Virus record (IMG/VR): IMGVR_UViG_3300025141_000115
Coordinates: 1 to 55,988 of that record
DNA length: 55,988 nucleotides
Direction: 5' to 3' (one strand)
Origin: a virus
Shown here: positions 35,080 to 44,749 of the stretch, piece by piece
How positions within the stretch are numbered: the first letter of the stretch is position 1
Layout: every line of letters begins with the position of its first letter
Position numbers and translations under genes: made by a program
The notes under the pieces: model-generated
Databases searched by the model: none
What the model was told of the DNA's origin: nothing
Seen by the model: the letters and a program-made list of their open reading frames with translations, nothing else

Positions 35080-36605
35080 TTGAAGAGAAGACAATCCTTG
35101 GCCCACCGGGAACAGGGAAAACCCAAACCAACTCTAATCTTGTGCGCGATTGTATTAAGAATGGCATGGACCCTTTCAAGATTGCCTGTGTATCGTTTAC
35201 CAGAAAGGCAGCGCAAGAAAGCAGAGAGCGTGTATGCTTGGATTTAGGTCTCGAAGAAGACAGCCTTCCTTATTTTCAAACGCTTCACTCAATGGCTTTT
35301 AGAGCGGGGGGCTATAAGGTTGACGATGTTGTTACAGCTAAAGATTTTGCCAAGATAGGTAAGTCCGTGGGCCTGAGTTTTACGAACTCTAATAAAACAG
35401 CCAGAGAGAGTGACTTCGATATTATTGGGTATTCTCAGGGAGATGCCTACATGTCTATCTACCAGACATCCAGGAGTTTGCAAAATTCTTTGGAGGATTG
35501 TTTTAGAGAAGCAGAGAACTACGATTTACACTGGACAGAACTAACCAGACTTGTTGATGCTTACGAAAGCTACAAAAAGGCAAAGAAGAAAATAGACTTT
35601 ACGGACATGATCGAGGGCTTTGTAAAGCGTGACGATCCCCCCAATTTAGATGCTTTGTTTGTTGATGAAGCACAAGACTTGTCCACCCTACAATGGGCCA
35701 TGGTCAATGTACTGAGGGAGACGCCTAAGTTTCAGGTATTTACGGGTGATGACGATCAAGCCATAATGGGATTCCAAGGGGCTGATGTTAAGGCTTTCTT
35801 AACGGCTACAGAAAAGAAGGAAGTACTAACACAGTCTTATAGATTACCTAAACGGGTTTGGGATCAAGCCCAACGAATAGCTTTACAGATAGAAGACAGA
35901 GCACCCAAGACATGGTCACCAAAGGATGAAGAAGGTTCTGTCCATTATCACCAGAACTTTGGGGACGTCCCGTTTGAGGAGGGTGATTGGTGCGTCTTAG
36001 CCAGAACTAACCATATAGCTAATTTTTATGCCAGCCAGCTTGAAGAAGAAGGTTGGGTATATAGTCGTAATGGTAAAACAAGTATACATCCCCAGACATA
36101 TGACGCGATTATGTCTTGGGAGGATCTGGTTAAAGGCAGAAGCATAACCGTACCAGCTTTAAAAAACATGTATGGTTTTATGAAAGTGGGAACTGATTAT
36201 AAGAAAGGCTATGGTCCACGGGCTAAATGCTTTATTACTTTAGATTCAGAACAATTGATAGATATGTCTTTTGCTGAAGCAAATCTTGGCTTAAAGTGGG
36301 GTAACGATACTAGATGGCACAAAGCGTTATCTAAAATAGACTTGGATACAAAAAATTATGTACTTAATGCCTTGCGGAGAGGAGATAACGTTAAACATCC
36401 CAGAATAAAAGTAAGCACCATACACTCAATGAAGGGAGGAGAAAGTGATAACATTCTTGTTATTACCGATCTATCTTACGCCTCATGGAAACAATATCAA
36501 AAAAATCCATCAATTGAGCATCGTGTTTTTTATGTCGCTGTAACAAGAGCTAAAAAATCATTGCACATTCTAGAACCTACGACACGGAGATACTACGAGA
36601 TATGA
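35076..36605 (+). CDS. UvrD/Rep-like superfamily 1 DNA helicase
   Basis: A 509-residue protein starting at TTG 35076, overlapping the primase stop. Walker A GPPGTGKT (residues 9-16), motif Ia CVSFTRKAAQESRERV, FQTLHSMAF, Walker B FVDEAQDLS (~195-203), motif III FTGDDDQAIMGFQGAD, motif IV LTQSYRLPKRVW, motif V VSTIHSMKGGESDNILV and motif VI FYVAVTRAKKSLHIL. It unwinds DNA 3'-5'; likely the replicative helicase partner of PolA. Confidence 0.9.
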   Translation: MIEEKTILGPPGTGKTQTNSNLVRDCIKNGMDPFKIACVSFTRKAAQESRERVCLDLGLEEDSLPYFQTLHSMAFRAGGYKVDDVVTAKDFAKIGKSVGLSFTNSNKTARESDFDIIGYSQGDAYMSIYQTSRSLQNSLEDCFREAENYDLHWTELTRLVDAYESYKKAKKKIDFTDMIEGFVKRDDPPNLDALFVDEAQDLSTLQWAMVNVLRETPKFQVFTGDDDQAIMGFQGADVKAFLTATEKKEVLTQSYRLPKRVWDQAQRIALQIEDRAPKTWSPKDEEGSVHYHQNFGDVPFEEGDWCVLARTNHIANFYASQLEEEGWVYSRNGKTSIHPQTYDAIMSWEDLVKGRSITVPALKNMYGFMKVGTDYKKGYGPRAKCFITLDSEQLIDMSFAEANLGLKWGNDTRWHKALSKIDLDTKNYVLNALRRGDNVKHPRIKVSTIHSMKGGESDNILVITDLSYASWKQYQKNPSIEHRVFYVAVTRAKKSLHILEPTTRRYYEI

Positions 36606-36823
36606 AGAAGGATAATGTAAACCACCCCCCACATTACACCAATGGAGAAATTGAGTGTCTGGATGCCGTCAAATCGGCATTAGGTAAAGAGGGTTTTAAC
36701 GCTTATTTAAAGGGGCAGATCATTAAATATTTGTGGAGAATGGACTATAAAGGAAAGCGGATGGAAGACGCTGAAAAGGCGCAGTTCTATACTAATAAAT
36801 TAGTTACAGAATTAAAAGGATAG
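36602..36823 (+). CDS. DUF3310 protein
   Basis: A 73-residue protein, ATGA overlap with the helicase. NVNHPPHYTNGEIECLDAVK and LKGQIIKYLWRMDYKGK are the DUF3310 signature, found as SaV-like proteins in many phages, often near nucleotide metabolism or replication genes. Biochemical role is not settled. Confidence 0.88.
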   Translation: MKKDNVNHPPHYTNGEIECLDAVKSALGKEGFNAYLKGQIIKYLWRMDYKGKRMEDAEKAQFYTNKLVTELKG

Positions 36824-36827
36824 TAGT

Positions 36828-38756
36828 ATGCAAGAAGATTTGTTTGATGAGACAACTTGGACTCCGCCAGACGTACTTCCAGATTTATCCGGTGAAAAAA
36901 TAATAGCCATTGACGTTGAGACACGTGACCCAAATTTAATCAGTAAAGGGCCGGGATGGTCAAGGGACGATGGTCAGTTGATAGGGATAGCTGTAGCAGC
37001 GGAAGGATGGAATGCTTACTTGCCTATTGCCCATGAGGGCGGCGGTAACATGTCTAAGAATACGGTTTGCCGTTGGATGCAAGACCAACTTAATCACGGT
37101 ATGGATGTGGTGTTCCATAATGCTCAATACGATTTAGGATGGTTACTATCAGAAGGTATAGAGATAAAGGGCAAGGTTCTGGACACTATGATTGCCGCTC
37201 CATTGCTCGATGAAAACAGATTTAGCTACTCTCTTAATGCTTTAGGATCTACTTACCTTGGCGAAAAGAAACAAGAGTATGATCTAAAAAGGGCAGCCGA
37301 TCAGCATGGCGTTGACGCTAAGAAAGATATGTGGAAGCTTCCAGCGGCAAGAGTTGCCTCATATGCTGAGACGGACGCTAGACTTACTTTAAACTTATGG
37401 CACATTCTTATAGACAAACTTTCTCAGGAAAATTGCGATAACGTCTTGGAGATGGAGTTATCTTTACTTCCTGTGATATTTCAGATGCGCCGTAAGGGGG
37501 TTAGAGTAGATCTTGACAAAGCGGATAAAACTAAAAAGTTTTTAGAAAACAAAGAAAAGAAACTTCTTAAAAAGATACATGATGAGACTAATGTTTGGCT
37601 AGAGCCGTGGAACGCCACGTCTTTAGCAAGTGTGTTTGATTTTCTCAATCTTAAATACGAAAGAACAGCTAAAACGGAAGCCCCCAGTTTTACTAAGCAC
37701 TTTCTAAAAAACAATTCCCACCCCATTGCAAAAACAGTTTTAGAAATTCGTGAGTACAACAAGGCCAACACTACTTTTGTGGACACCGTACTTAACCATC
37801 AGTACAAGGGCCGAATCCATTGCCAGTTTAACCAGTTGAGATCTGATGATGGGGGTACGGTATCCGGTAGGTTTTCTTCGAGCCATCCTAACTTACAGCA
37901 AGTTCCAGCTAAACATCCTGAAATCAAAAAGATGATACGGGGATTATTCATACCGGAAGAAGGGTGCAAATGGGGAAGTTTTGATTACAGCGCTCAAGAA
38001 CCTAGATGGCTTATGCATTACGCTTCCAAGAACCCTAGTACGAGGGATAACGAAAAGGTTGTTGAAATAGTAAATCAGTACCAGAATACCGATTTAGATT
38101 TTCATCAGATGGTTGCTGACATTGCAGATGTGGATCGAAGTACGGCCAAGGTTATTAACTTGGGTATCATGTACGGTATGGGCATTGGTAAATTAGCTAG
38201 TATTATGGGCGATATTGAGTTTTCAGAAGCCAAGGCTATACGCAATGATTACGATGAAAAAGTTCCTTTTATTAAGGAAATGGCTTCATCTGTTATGAAG
38301 GTAGCGTCCGAAAGACAAGAGATTAAAACCTTGTTGGGCAGAAAGTGCCGATTTCCAATGCGTGAACTTAAAGGCTATAACAAGGGGTCAAGCTCTCTAA
38401 TTCATAAAGACCGCCTCGAGGAGCGGTGGGAAGATGTAATGGCTACTCCATTAGAAGAGCGTGATCAGGGGTGGAAGTCTTTAGACCCAGCGCGGTATCA
38501 AGTAGCTTTTACCTACAAGTCATTAAATAGATTGATTCAGGCGTCCTCTGCTGATCAGACCAAGATGGCAATGATGGTATGCGTTGAGAAGGGTTACTTG
38601 CCTATGCTGACGGTGCATGATGAACTTTGCTTTTCAATTGAAAACGATGAGCAAGTAGCTGAGATAAAATATCTCATGGAGAATTGCGTTCCTGATATGG
38701 CAATACCATCGGTTATCGATACGGGCATCGGCACGGATTGGGGTAATGCGAAATAA
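36828..38756 (+). CDS. polA: Family A DNA polymerase with 3'-5' exonuclease
   Basis: A 642-residue protein. Exonuclease: DVET (residues 29-32), FHNAQYDLGW (96-105), YAETDARLT (179-187). Polymerase: motif A SFDYSAQEPRW (Asp386), motif B RSTAKVINLGIMYGMG (437-452), motif C VHDELCF with HDE at 597-599. Motif A has Ala-Gln-Glu-Pro-Arg where many have Gln-Ile-Glu-Leu-Arg. No 5' nuclease domain. It is the phage replicase and the last gene of the operon; a hairpin follows. Confidence 0.95.
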   Translation: MQEDLFDETTWTPPDVLPDLSGEKIIAIDVETRDPNLISKGPGWSRDDGQLIGIAVAAEGWNAYLPIAHEGGGNMSKNTVCRWMQDQLNHGMDVVFHNAQYDLGWLLSEGIEIKGKVLDTMIAAPLLDENRFSYSLNALGSTYLGEKKQEYDLKRAADQHGVDAKKDMWKLPAARVASYAETDARLTLNLWHILIDKLSQENCDNVLEMELSLLPVIFQMRRKGVRVDLDKADKTKKFLENKEKKLLKKIHDETNVWLEPWNATSLASVFDFLNLKYERTAKTEAPSFTKHFLKNNSHPIAKTVLEIREYNKANTTFVDTVLNHQYKGRIHCQFNQLRSDDGGTVSGRFSSSHPNLQQVPAKHPEIKKMIRGLFIPEEGCKWGSFDYSAQEPRWLMHYASKNPSTRDNEKVVEIVNQYQNTDLDFHQMVADIADVDRSTAKVINLGIMYGMGIGKLASIMGDIEFSEAKAIRNDYDEKVPFIKEMASSVMKVASERQEIKTLLGRKCRFPMRELKGYNKGSSSLIHKDRLEERWEDVMATPLEERDQGWKSLDPARYQVAFTYKSLNRLIQASSADQTKMAMMVCVEKGYLPMLTVHDELCFSIENDEQVAEIKYLMENCVPDMAIPSVIDTGIGTDWGNAK

Positions 38757-38758
38757 TT

Positions 38759-38788
38759 AAAAAAAGGGCAGCCCCAGAAGGACTGCCC
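38759..38788 (-). terminator. Intrinsic terminator between convergent operons
   Basis: GGGCAG (38766-38771) pairs with CTGCCC (38783-38788) with an extended GC-rich loop; on the minus strand it is followed by seven T. It ends the right virion operon; the plus-strand polA operon also ends here but lacks a T run. Confidence 0.82.
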
Positions 38789-38809
38789 CAAGTTGGTGGT
38801 GGATAAAAA

Positions 38810-39043
38810 CTATTGTTTTTCGGAATAAACTTCGCTAGTGTTATTAGCAAGTTCGTCTAACTCAAGAATAGACCAGTAATGTTGAGCACTGGGAAGTAAC
38901 CTAATAGACTTTAGACCACTACTAGGTTCTCGCGTTGCACGGTAAAGTCTAGCGGCCATGCTACGGGAGTGTTCCCCAAATAAATAACAACAAGCTTCTT
39001 TAGTCGTTAGTAAACGGGGTTTATTAGTCTTGTTTAGATCCAT
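38810..39043 (-). CDS. Excisionase/MerR-like small HTH protein
   Basis: A 77-residue protein from ATG 39043, AAAGGG 9 bases ahead. LLTTKEACCYLFGEHSRSMA looks like the helix-turn-helix of excisionase-type regulators, with ATREPSSGLKSIRLLPSAQH as wing and linker. It lies alone between a terminator and an AT-rich gap (39044-39173) that may hold its promoter. Could control late genes. Confidence 0.55.
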   Translation of the reverse strand: MDLNKTNKPRLLTTKEACCYLFGEHSRSMAARLYRATREPSSGLKSIRLLPSAQHYWSILELDELANNTSEVYSEKQ

Positions 39044-39173
39044 AATATGAACCCTTTCTTGTAATTTAACGGTGCAATATGCTCCGTTTTCTGACAAGAA
39101 ATATCACATAATGTATTTTAAATTTAAAGATGCGGTTTGTGTAAAGTTGTGTACTTTTGTAGACAGATGATGT

Positions 39174-39494
39174 TTATGGTTTTGGATTTATGAGGTCCGG
39201 AACGAAAATAACTTTATTATCCTTGCCAACATAAGCTAATATAACGTTTAATTTTTTTTGAAGTTTACTACGAGTTCTGTATATACGGGCAGGTTTTTTG
39301 CGTTTAGGATTAACTCTAGACGAATCTGTTTTTGCATCTATAAGAAAAACTTTTCCTTCTTTATTAACGGCAATAATGTCTATGGGGCCTTGTTGATGAA
39401 CTACGGGGGAGAAAACGTAATAACCCATGTTTACTAGATGAGCGGCTGCTATAAGCTCTGATCTAGTACCTTTCTGATGGGTTATTTCAGGCAC
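39174..39494 (-). CDS. PD-(D/E)XK nuclease (PDDEXK_5 type)
   Basis: A 106-residue protein. QKGTRSELIAAAHLVNMGYY (Glu), PIDIIAVNKEG (Asp) and VFLIDAKTDSS (D-x-K) make the catalytic core of group-I-intron-type PD-(D/E)XK nucleases, which also resemble Holliday junction resolvases. It may process branched DNA or degrade host DNA. It overlaps the upstream gene by 8 bases at the end of the virion operon. Confidence 0.78.
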   Translation of the reverse strand: MPEITHQKGTRSELIAAAHLVNMGYYVFSPVVHQQGPIDIIAVNKEGKVFLIDAKTDSSRVNPKRKKPARIYRTRSKLQKKLNVILAYVGKDNKVIFVPDLINPKP

Positions 39495-40179
39495 TTAAAC
39501 TTGCAATGCCCCCTTTAGCATAAAAATCGCCCCAATCATACGTTTCTCCAGTTGAGGTTGTTCCTGTATCTTCAGTATATCCCCAATTATCAAACGAATG
39601 CTGTGTTGGGGGGAGATTTGGATTAACCCAAGGAGCGGCTTTGGCGCCCGGTGGAGCAGCGATTGTGCCTCTTTCAACAGGTGCTATGGGTGGTGGTCCT
39701 ACAACAGGTGGTCCTTGCCAATCATCAATATCTATATCTCTACTAGCAAGGTATCTTCTGAACAATGGGTCTAAATCAGGACGGGTGGTAGGTCCGCTAA
39801 AAAGAGAAGCTATTCCGCCAACATAAGGTAATGATCTAGCAAATGTTCCTAGACCTGTAGTTCCCCTTCCATACTTAGCTAAGTCATCTATTTTTTGTTG
39901 ATCATACTCTTCGCTCATTCTAGATATATCGTAAATACCTTTTCCAGCGGCAAGAACGGGATTTAAATTAATAACATTAGCTAAATCTAATGCGGTTATT
40001 CCCTTACTAACAATATCACCAACAGTTTTAGCAGCTTCTACAGGATCTTTAGAAACATTACCTAAAGCATTTTCTCCAATAGCTTGACTAAGAGTACTTT
40101 TATTAGTTGTCGGATTCATTCTATTCTCATAGTCTCTAAGCATAGAGGCTAGGTTACTTTTATCCATTATATCAACCAT
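39487..40179 (-). CDS. Putative virion protein with GGIA tail
   Basis: A 230-residue protein. Residues ~40-110 hold helices (VEAAKTVGDIVSKGITALDL), then a Pro-rich linker (GPPVVGPPPIAPVERG) and the C-terminus FYAKGGIASLSA. The Gly-Gly-Ile-Ala end is shared with other small virion genes. Coupled by TAATG to the gene before. Function unknown. Confidence 0.65.
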   Translation of the reverse strand: MVDIMDKSNLASMLRDYENRMNPTTNKSTLSQAIGENALGNVSKDPVEAAKTVGDIVSKGITALDLANVINLNPVLAAGKGIYDISRMSEEYDQQKIDDLAKYGRGTTGLGTFARSLPYVGGIASLFSGPTTRPDLDPLFRRYLASRDIDIDDWQGPPVVGPPPIAPVERGTIAAPPGAKAAPWVNPNLPPTQHSFDNWGYTEDTGTTSTGETYDWGDFYAKGGIASLSA

Positions 40180-40577
40180 TAAAAAGGAATCCTTCCACGA
40201 ATCATGATCTTTCTGGGCCTATATCTATCGTAATCGAAACCAAGAGTTCGGCCTTGAGAATCTGTTAAACTTGCACCACCACCCGTAGGTTTACCACCAG
40301 AATAAATTTCTTTGTTTCCTTCTGGCGAAGTTACTTGATTTCTAAACCCGTATCCTTGGGCCATTAGACTTAAAATATAATCTCGTATAGGAATTTCAGT
40401 ACTTATTTGACCGCTTGCCCCAGCATGGCTACCCGACCAATCATTTCCATAGTTCTTCGTTCCTGAATAAGAACCCTCACCTTGAAGTCTTGTTCTTTCC
40501 GCTAAAGCTCTTAACAAAGCAACTATTCCCCCTTGCATAGGAGCTTGTCTAGGTCGCTGTTGATCTGTATCAGCCAT
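40179..40577 (-). CDS. Putative virion protein with QGGIV motif
   Basis: A 132-residue protein from ATG 40577 (MADTDQQRPRQAPMQGGIVA), TAATG overlap; an upstream in-frame start adds only 8 residues and lacks a ribosome site. Gly/Ser-rich with RGRIPF at the end. No recognised domain. Confidence 0.6.
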   Translation of the reverse strand: MADTDQQRPRQAPMQGGIVALLRALAERTRLQGEGSYSGTKNYGNDWSGSHAGASGQISTEIPIRDYILSLMAQGYGFRNQVTSPEGNKEIYSGGKPTGGGASLTDSQGRTLGFDYDRYRPRKIMIRGRIPF

Positions 40578-40708
40578 TAGATAGGTGCTCCTTGACAACA
40601 ATCACCGTCAGTTATGCACTTGCAATCAGCGCATTGGTAGTGTCCATGGACCCAGGTCTTTGGTTTATCGCACCCGCATTTAGGGCAGATTATCCCAGTT
40701 ACTACCAT
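40577..40708 (-). CDS. Zinc-ribbon microprotein
   Basis: A 43-residue ORF with ICPKCGCDKP and YQCADCKCITDGDCC, a double-CxxC zinc ribbon. It starts inside the lysin gene (28-base overlap) and couples to the next gene by TAATG. Regular Cys spacing makes it credible. Role unknown, probably protein or nucleic acid binding. Confidence 0.6.
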   Translation of the reverse strand: MVVTGIICPKCGCDKPKTWVHGHYQCADCKCITDGDCCQGAPI

Positions 40709-41126
40709 CGAATCGTAAGGATATTCCTCTGTTATCTCTTCCTGCATAACTGCAATGTACCCAACCGGAGTTAGGATCTCCTTCCTTATAAAACTCTAAA
40801 ATTAATTGATCAAATTCTACATTGTCCTTGATCCATAAAGCAACGTCCATGTTTGGGACGCCCTTAACCTCAAAATCAACAGCCTCTCCTTTTATGTGCT
40901 GTGATTTATCGGAGGATCCAATCTTTCTGTTTAGCTCCAGACACCTGAACCCGCTCGAGGGATAGATAGGAACATTGTAACGGTATCGAATAGGCTCCAA
41001 TACTAAGTCACATAACTTGGTGAGTTTAGCTATCTCCGGCGCATGGGGGGTGTTGTCGATGCCCAGCCGTGCCGCAGTATCAGACCGTGTTAACTCTTCC
41101 AAGGTAAAATGTTTTGAAAGTTGCAT
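40680..41126 (-). CDS. Peptidase M15A family endolysin
   Basis: A 148-residue protein. LSKHFTLEELTRSDTA at the start, SGFRCLELNRKIG (~58-70), SQHIKGEAVDFE (zinc ligands His77 and Asp84) and GWVHCSY (His124) are the M15A peptidase signature. It cuts the peptide stem of peptidoglycan and needs the holin to reach it. Its ATG follows the upstream stop directly. No signal peptide. Confidence 0.9.
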   Translation of the reverse strand: MQLSKHFTLEELTRSDTAARLGIDNTPHAPEIAKLTKLCDLVLEPIRYRYNVPIYPSSGFRCLELNRKIGSSDKSQHIKGEAVDFEVKGVPNMDVALWIKDNVEFDQLILEFYKEGDPNSGWVHCSYAGRDNRGISLRFDGSNWDNLP

Positions 41127-41279
41127 TTAGTCCTCTTCTTTTCGTGCTCTGTACACAACCACCACGGCTTCGCATTCGGGGTTCATACAGTCAAATGTTT
41201 TTTCCAGATCAAAATCTTCATCATCAAGATCATCATCTTCTCTGTGTAAGAGTTCATTATCACAAAAATAACAGTTCAT
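41127..41279 (-). CDS. Small zinc-binding acidic protein
   Basis: A 50-residue ORF (MNCYFCDNELLHREDDDLDD) with CYFC and a second pair CMNPEC 26 residues later, and an acidic loop. TGATG overlap upstream and direct contact with the lysin start. Function unknown. Confidence 0.6.
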   Translation of the reverse strand: MNCYFCDNELLHREDDDLDDEDFDLEKTFDCMNPECEAVVVVYRARKEED

Positions 41280-44200
41280 CATGGGCCGACTCCCAGTAGC
41301 TTATTAATCTCTGTCTGCCGCAGAGAATCAACCTCAGTTCCGCGTACGGTTGGGTTGGCTGGATTATAGATATCCAAAACTTCTTTAGGAGTTTCAGGCA
41401 AAGGTCTAAGACCTTCTTTCGGTGAAGTTGCGTAATTAATAACTTTCCCGCTAGGATCATAAGACTCTTCTGTTACTACTCGCACCTCCTCTTTCAAAGG
41501 CTCCAACACGGCTCCACTGGCGGCTGTTTGAGATACAGTTTCTTGAATAATTGGTAATAATTTATTGTTCCAATAATACATTACCTTACCACTTTCTTTT
41601 AGCTCTTTTCTAGATGGCAATTTGGCTCCAGCAGCTATCATAGCGTCATAATCGGCAGATCTAACAGAAGGGGAAGAAATCAGCTTTAAAAAAGTTTTAT
41701 TTCTAAAAAGCTTAGAAAGAACTTTAGGGACAAGAGTTAAACTTGCGTAAGTACCTATTGCAGCTAATGCAGGTCCAGCTAAGTATCCAAGAGTTAGAAT
41801 GGCAAGACCTGATGACACTGCCGCAGTACCTAACGCAGCCGATCTCGCAATTCTAGCAGTTGGACCGACTAGCGCACCTAAACCTTTAAAAGAAGCATCT
41901 GAAACTGTCACACTATCATCAGCTAATCTCATCAATCTTTTAACTTGATCTGCCCCTAAGATAGCATTCAAACCACCGCTTTTATTCATCTCAGTAATAG
42001 CTTTTGAAAATTCCCTTCCCCAAGTACCTGATTGTACTGCTGTTGCATCTAGAGTAGTCTTAGAAAGAAGCATCTGCATAGCAGTATCTCTTAGTCCTCC
42101 GGCCTTATCTATTTCAGCATCTCCTATAACTTTTCTTATTTTATTAAAGGCATTAGGACTATTTAAAATTTCTGTTATAACTGCTTGAGGATTTTCTATT
42201 GTACCTGAGTTAATTGCTTTAAAAGCTGCTAATTTTCCGCCCTCATTTGCTTCATCAACAATTGTTTTTAATCGAAGTAGGGAGTCTTTCAAAGGTGAAT
42301 CGGTAAATTTAGGAATGCTTTTAATTAACTCGTCTTGTTGTCCTGCTCCCAATAAATATGTTTTGTTTAGTGTATTTCTAAGAACAGAAGCGGCATCTTT
42401 ACCAAATAAAGTATTTTGGACATCTTCGCCTAAAGCAAAAAACTTCTGTGAGAACTGTGTTAAATCTGTTCGGCCTTGAACGTCTTTAGATTTAGATATA
42501 CTTTGTTCTATCCATGTTTTAGCCAACCCGTTTCTAGCAGCTTCTCTAACTGCCATAGGGTCACCTCCAGCCAACGCAAGTCTGCGAAGTTGCTCTAACG
42601 TTTCTCCGTATTCTTTCAGGTGTATTTGAGTAAAGATATCGTCTTTACCTAACTTATTTATAAACTCACTTACCTTTGGTACTGTTCCTTCTGGAAAAAA
42701 GTTATCAATTATTTTGTTGGCTTCTGCTAATTGCCCTTGGTTTACCAGCTTAGAGATATTTTCTATAACTCCTGACGCCCCTTTTTTGGATAATTCCCCA
42801 GCAGATTCTCCTCTTGGAGTTACTGCTTCTAAATAAGTCTTTAATTGGGGTGCGTTTCCTGCTTTTACTACAGTTTCAGCTACGTCTATGTTACTAGACC
42901 AAAACTTATCTTTAACTGTTTTTATAATAGTATTAATGGCAAGATTATTAAAGTCCTCCTGTCCTTTTGTATAATATTCAGCCGCCTTTTTCCACGCACC
43001 TAACCCTTGTCTTAAAGAATCAGAAGTCAAAGGCCCCCAACCAAGTTTAAAAACGTTTCCGTTGTCTAGTTGAACTGTTCTAGTTCCATTAGCCAAATCA
43101 TCGGACAACTGGATGAATTTGGCATCTATTGTGTCATCAACAGCTTTTATAATACGAGATATACCGGCTTGAGCAGCGGAAGCAATTAACTCAGGATCCT
43201 TATAACTTAAACTTAAAGCTTGTTTTAATTGTTGTAACTGTTGAAGACCCATTGTAGGTGTTTTTTCAATCACATCAAACAATAGACCCTTATACTGAAC
43301 AAAAGCATTACTACCCTTAAGGTCTTTTACAGCTTGTTGTATACCCGCCATTGAAAAAGTTGTTGCTTCCTCTCCTATTAAATCTTCTGCATTTTTATAC
43401 AACTTACTAGATTGAGCCTGAAACATTTTAGAAACCATAGGTAACAATTCTGCAAATTCAGATGGATACCCTTCTCTAGGATTGTATGATTTCTGGATTG
43501 TTTCTAATCTTTTTCCTATTACATCTCTTAAGATTCTTTGGCTATACGAGATAGCTTGTTCTGGATCAGACATTGTTTTATTTACAACTTGAGCTATTTC
43601 CTTACTTTGAGCTTCAAACATAGCTTCAGCTTGTTCTTTAGGTAGTTTTCCATCCCTGACATCTCTTAATATTTTTGTAATCCAAGCAGTGTTTGCCTTT
43701 CCTATTGAGGGGTCAGGAACTACTTTTTCAGCAATAGCCAAAGCTGTTTGCCCTGGTCTTTCTAGTCCAGAAACTGCGCCAATAGTTGGTTTTGCTCCTT
43801 GATTAATTAACTCTCTAGCGGCAGCTTTAGCTTCTTCTACTGCTACTTTTTCTGGGTCGAGTCTAAGGCCAATAGAAGTGGTAAGTTTTTCTAGTTTTGT
43901 CATAGCCTCTTTTGTTTTCATTTTCCCAGTAGGGTCTCGAGCTATCACAGCGTCTACAGCCTCACCACTTACTGTTGGACCAGCCCCTTTAAAGAGCTTT
44001 TGCAGACCTTTAAAAGCTAATCTGCCGCCACCCTCAAAAAGACCGTATTTAGTTCCTGTCCAAGCTACGTTTTCTGCAACTTCACCAAAGGATTCTGTGT
44101 TGTAGCCTTCTATTTGATCTATAAGTTCATCTACACCTTTTACTATTGCAACTGCTCCACCCACAATAGCCATCGCAGGAAGCATTGCTGTTGTTCCCAT

Positions 44201-44749
44201 TATAGCAAGACCCGTTCCTAATCCTGTTATGAGAGCAGGACCTTCTTCTCCTATAAAATCTGCTGTGTCTGGCCCCCATGTAAAACCGGGCTTATCAACA
44301 TAAACAAACCCACTGTCTTGCAACCCCAGTTCTGCTCTTTTTTCAGGAGCTACTTTACTTTGGTCAACCATAAAAACTCCAGGTTGCGGTTCTTGAATAG
44401 CTTCAGCACCCAAAGTTGTAGCTAAAAAATGTCTTTGATCCTCAACATTATCGGCTCTTCCGAAGTTATACCTAAAAGTTAAATCTTCAATTTCTCCCAT
44501 TTCTCTGTATGATCTAACTTCTTGCTGAGAAGCTTCAGGGGGCGGGGTTCCTTGGTCAGGGGGCGGTGGGGCATTGCCCATGCCTGAGTCAATAATGTCT
44601 TCATCCATTAAACGGTAATCAAACCCCTCATCTGGATTATAGTTAGGATCTATCTTTTTTAATTGTTCTAACTCAGCATCCGTAATGGTATCACCTGCAA
44701 TTTCTATTTCCGCAGGTCCGCCTGGAGTCATCATGTTAATAATAGCCAT
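41279..44749 (-). CDS. Large internal virion (DNA ejection) protein
   Basis: An 1156-residue protein, mostly helical. Hydrophobic segments at ~175-205 (EEGPALITGLGTGLAIMGTT) and ~1000-1040 (GLAILTLGYLAGPALAAIGT) flank a long helical middle with many Lys/Glu. Size and layout match ejection or pilot proteins of podoviruses, which leave the capsid to build a trans-envelope channel. No lysozyme or transglycosylase motif seen. TAATG/ATG coupling to neighbours. Confidence 0.7.
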   Translation of the reverse strand: MAIINMMTPGGPAEIEIAGDTITDAELEQLKKIDPNYNPDEGFDYRLMDEDIIDSGMGNAPPPPDQGTPPPEASQQEVRSYREMGEIEDLTFRYNFGRADNVEDQRHFLATTLGAEAIQEPQPGVFMVDQSKVAPEKRAELGLQDSGFVYVDKPGFTWGPDTADFIGEEGPALITGLGTGLAIMGTTAMLPAMAIVGGAVAIVKGVDELIDQIEGYNTESFGEVAENVAWTGTKYGLFEGGGRLAFKGLQKLFKGAGPTVSGEAVDAVIARDPTGKMKTKEAMTKLEKLTTSIGLRLDPEKVAVEEAKAAARELINQGAKPTIGAVSGLERPGQTALAIAEKVVPDPSIGKANTAWITKILRDVRDGKLPKEQAEAMFEAQSKEIAQVVNKTMSDPEQAISYSQRILRDVIGKRLETIQKSYNPREGYPSEFAELLPMVSKMFQAQSSKLYKNAEDLIGEEATTFSMAGIQQAVKDLKGSNAFVQYKGLLFDVIEKTPTMGLQQLQQLKQALSLSYKDPELIASAAQAGISRIIKAVDDTIDAKFIQLSDDLANGTRTVQLDNGNVFKLGWGPLTSDSLRQGLGAWKKAAEYYTKGQEDFNNLAINTIIKTVKDKFWSSNIDVAETVVKAGNAPQLKTYLEAVTPRGESAGELSKKGASGVIENISKLVNQGQLAEANKIIDNFFPEGTVPKVSEFINKLGKDDIFTQIHLKEYGETLEQLRRLALAGGDPMAVREAARNGLAKTWIEQSISKSKDVQGRTDLTQFSQKFFALGEDVQNTLFGKDAASVLRNTLNKTYLLGAGQQDELIKSIPKFTDSPLKDSLLRLKTIVDEANEGGKLAAFKAINSGTIENPQAVITEILNSPNAFNKIRKVIGDAEIDKAGGLRDTAMQMLLSKTTLDATAVQSGTWGREFSKAITEMNKSGGLNAILGADQVKRLMRLADDSVTVSDASFKGLGALVGPTARIARSAALGTAAVSSGLAILTLGYLAGPALAAIGTYASLTLVPKVLSKLFRNKTFLKLISSPSVRSADYDAMIAAGAKLPSRKELKESGKVMYYWNNKLLPIIQETVSQTAASGAVLEPLKEEVRVVTEESYDPSGKVINYATSPKEGLRPLPETPKEVLDIYNPANPTVRGTEVDSLRQTEINKLLGVGP

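Noticed and set aside
36916-36930. Second CACGTG-centred site as another parS
   Set aside because: Only the six central bases match; the arms differ, and it lies within the polA coding region.
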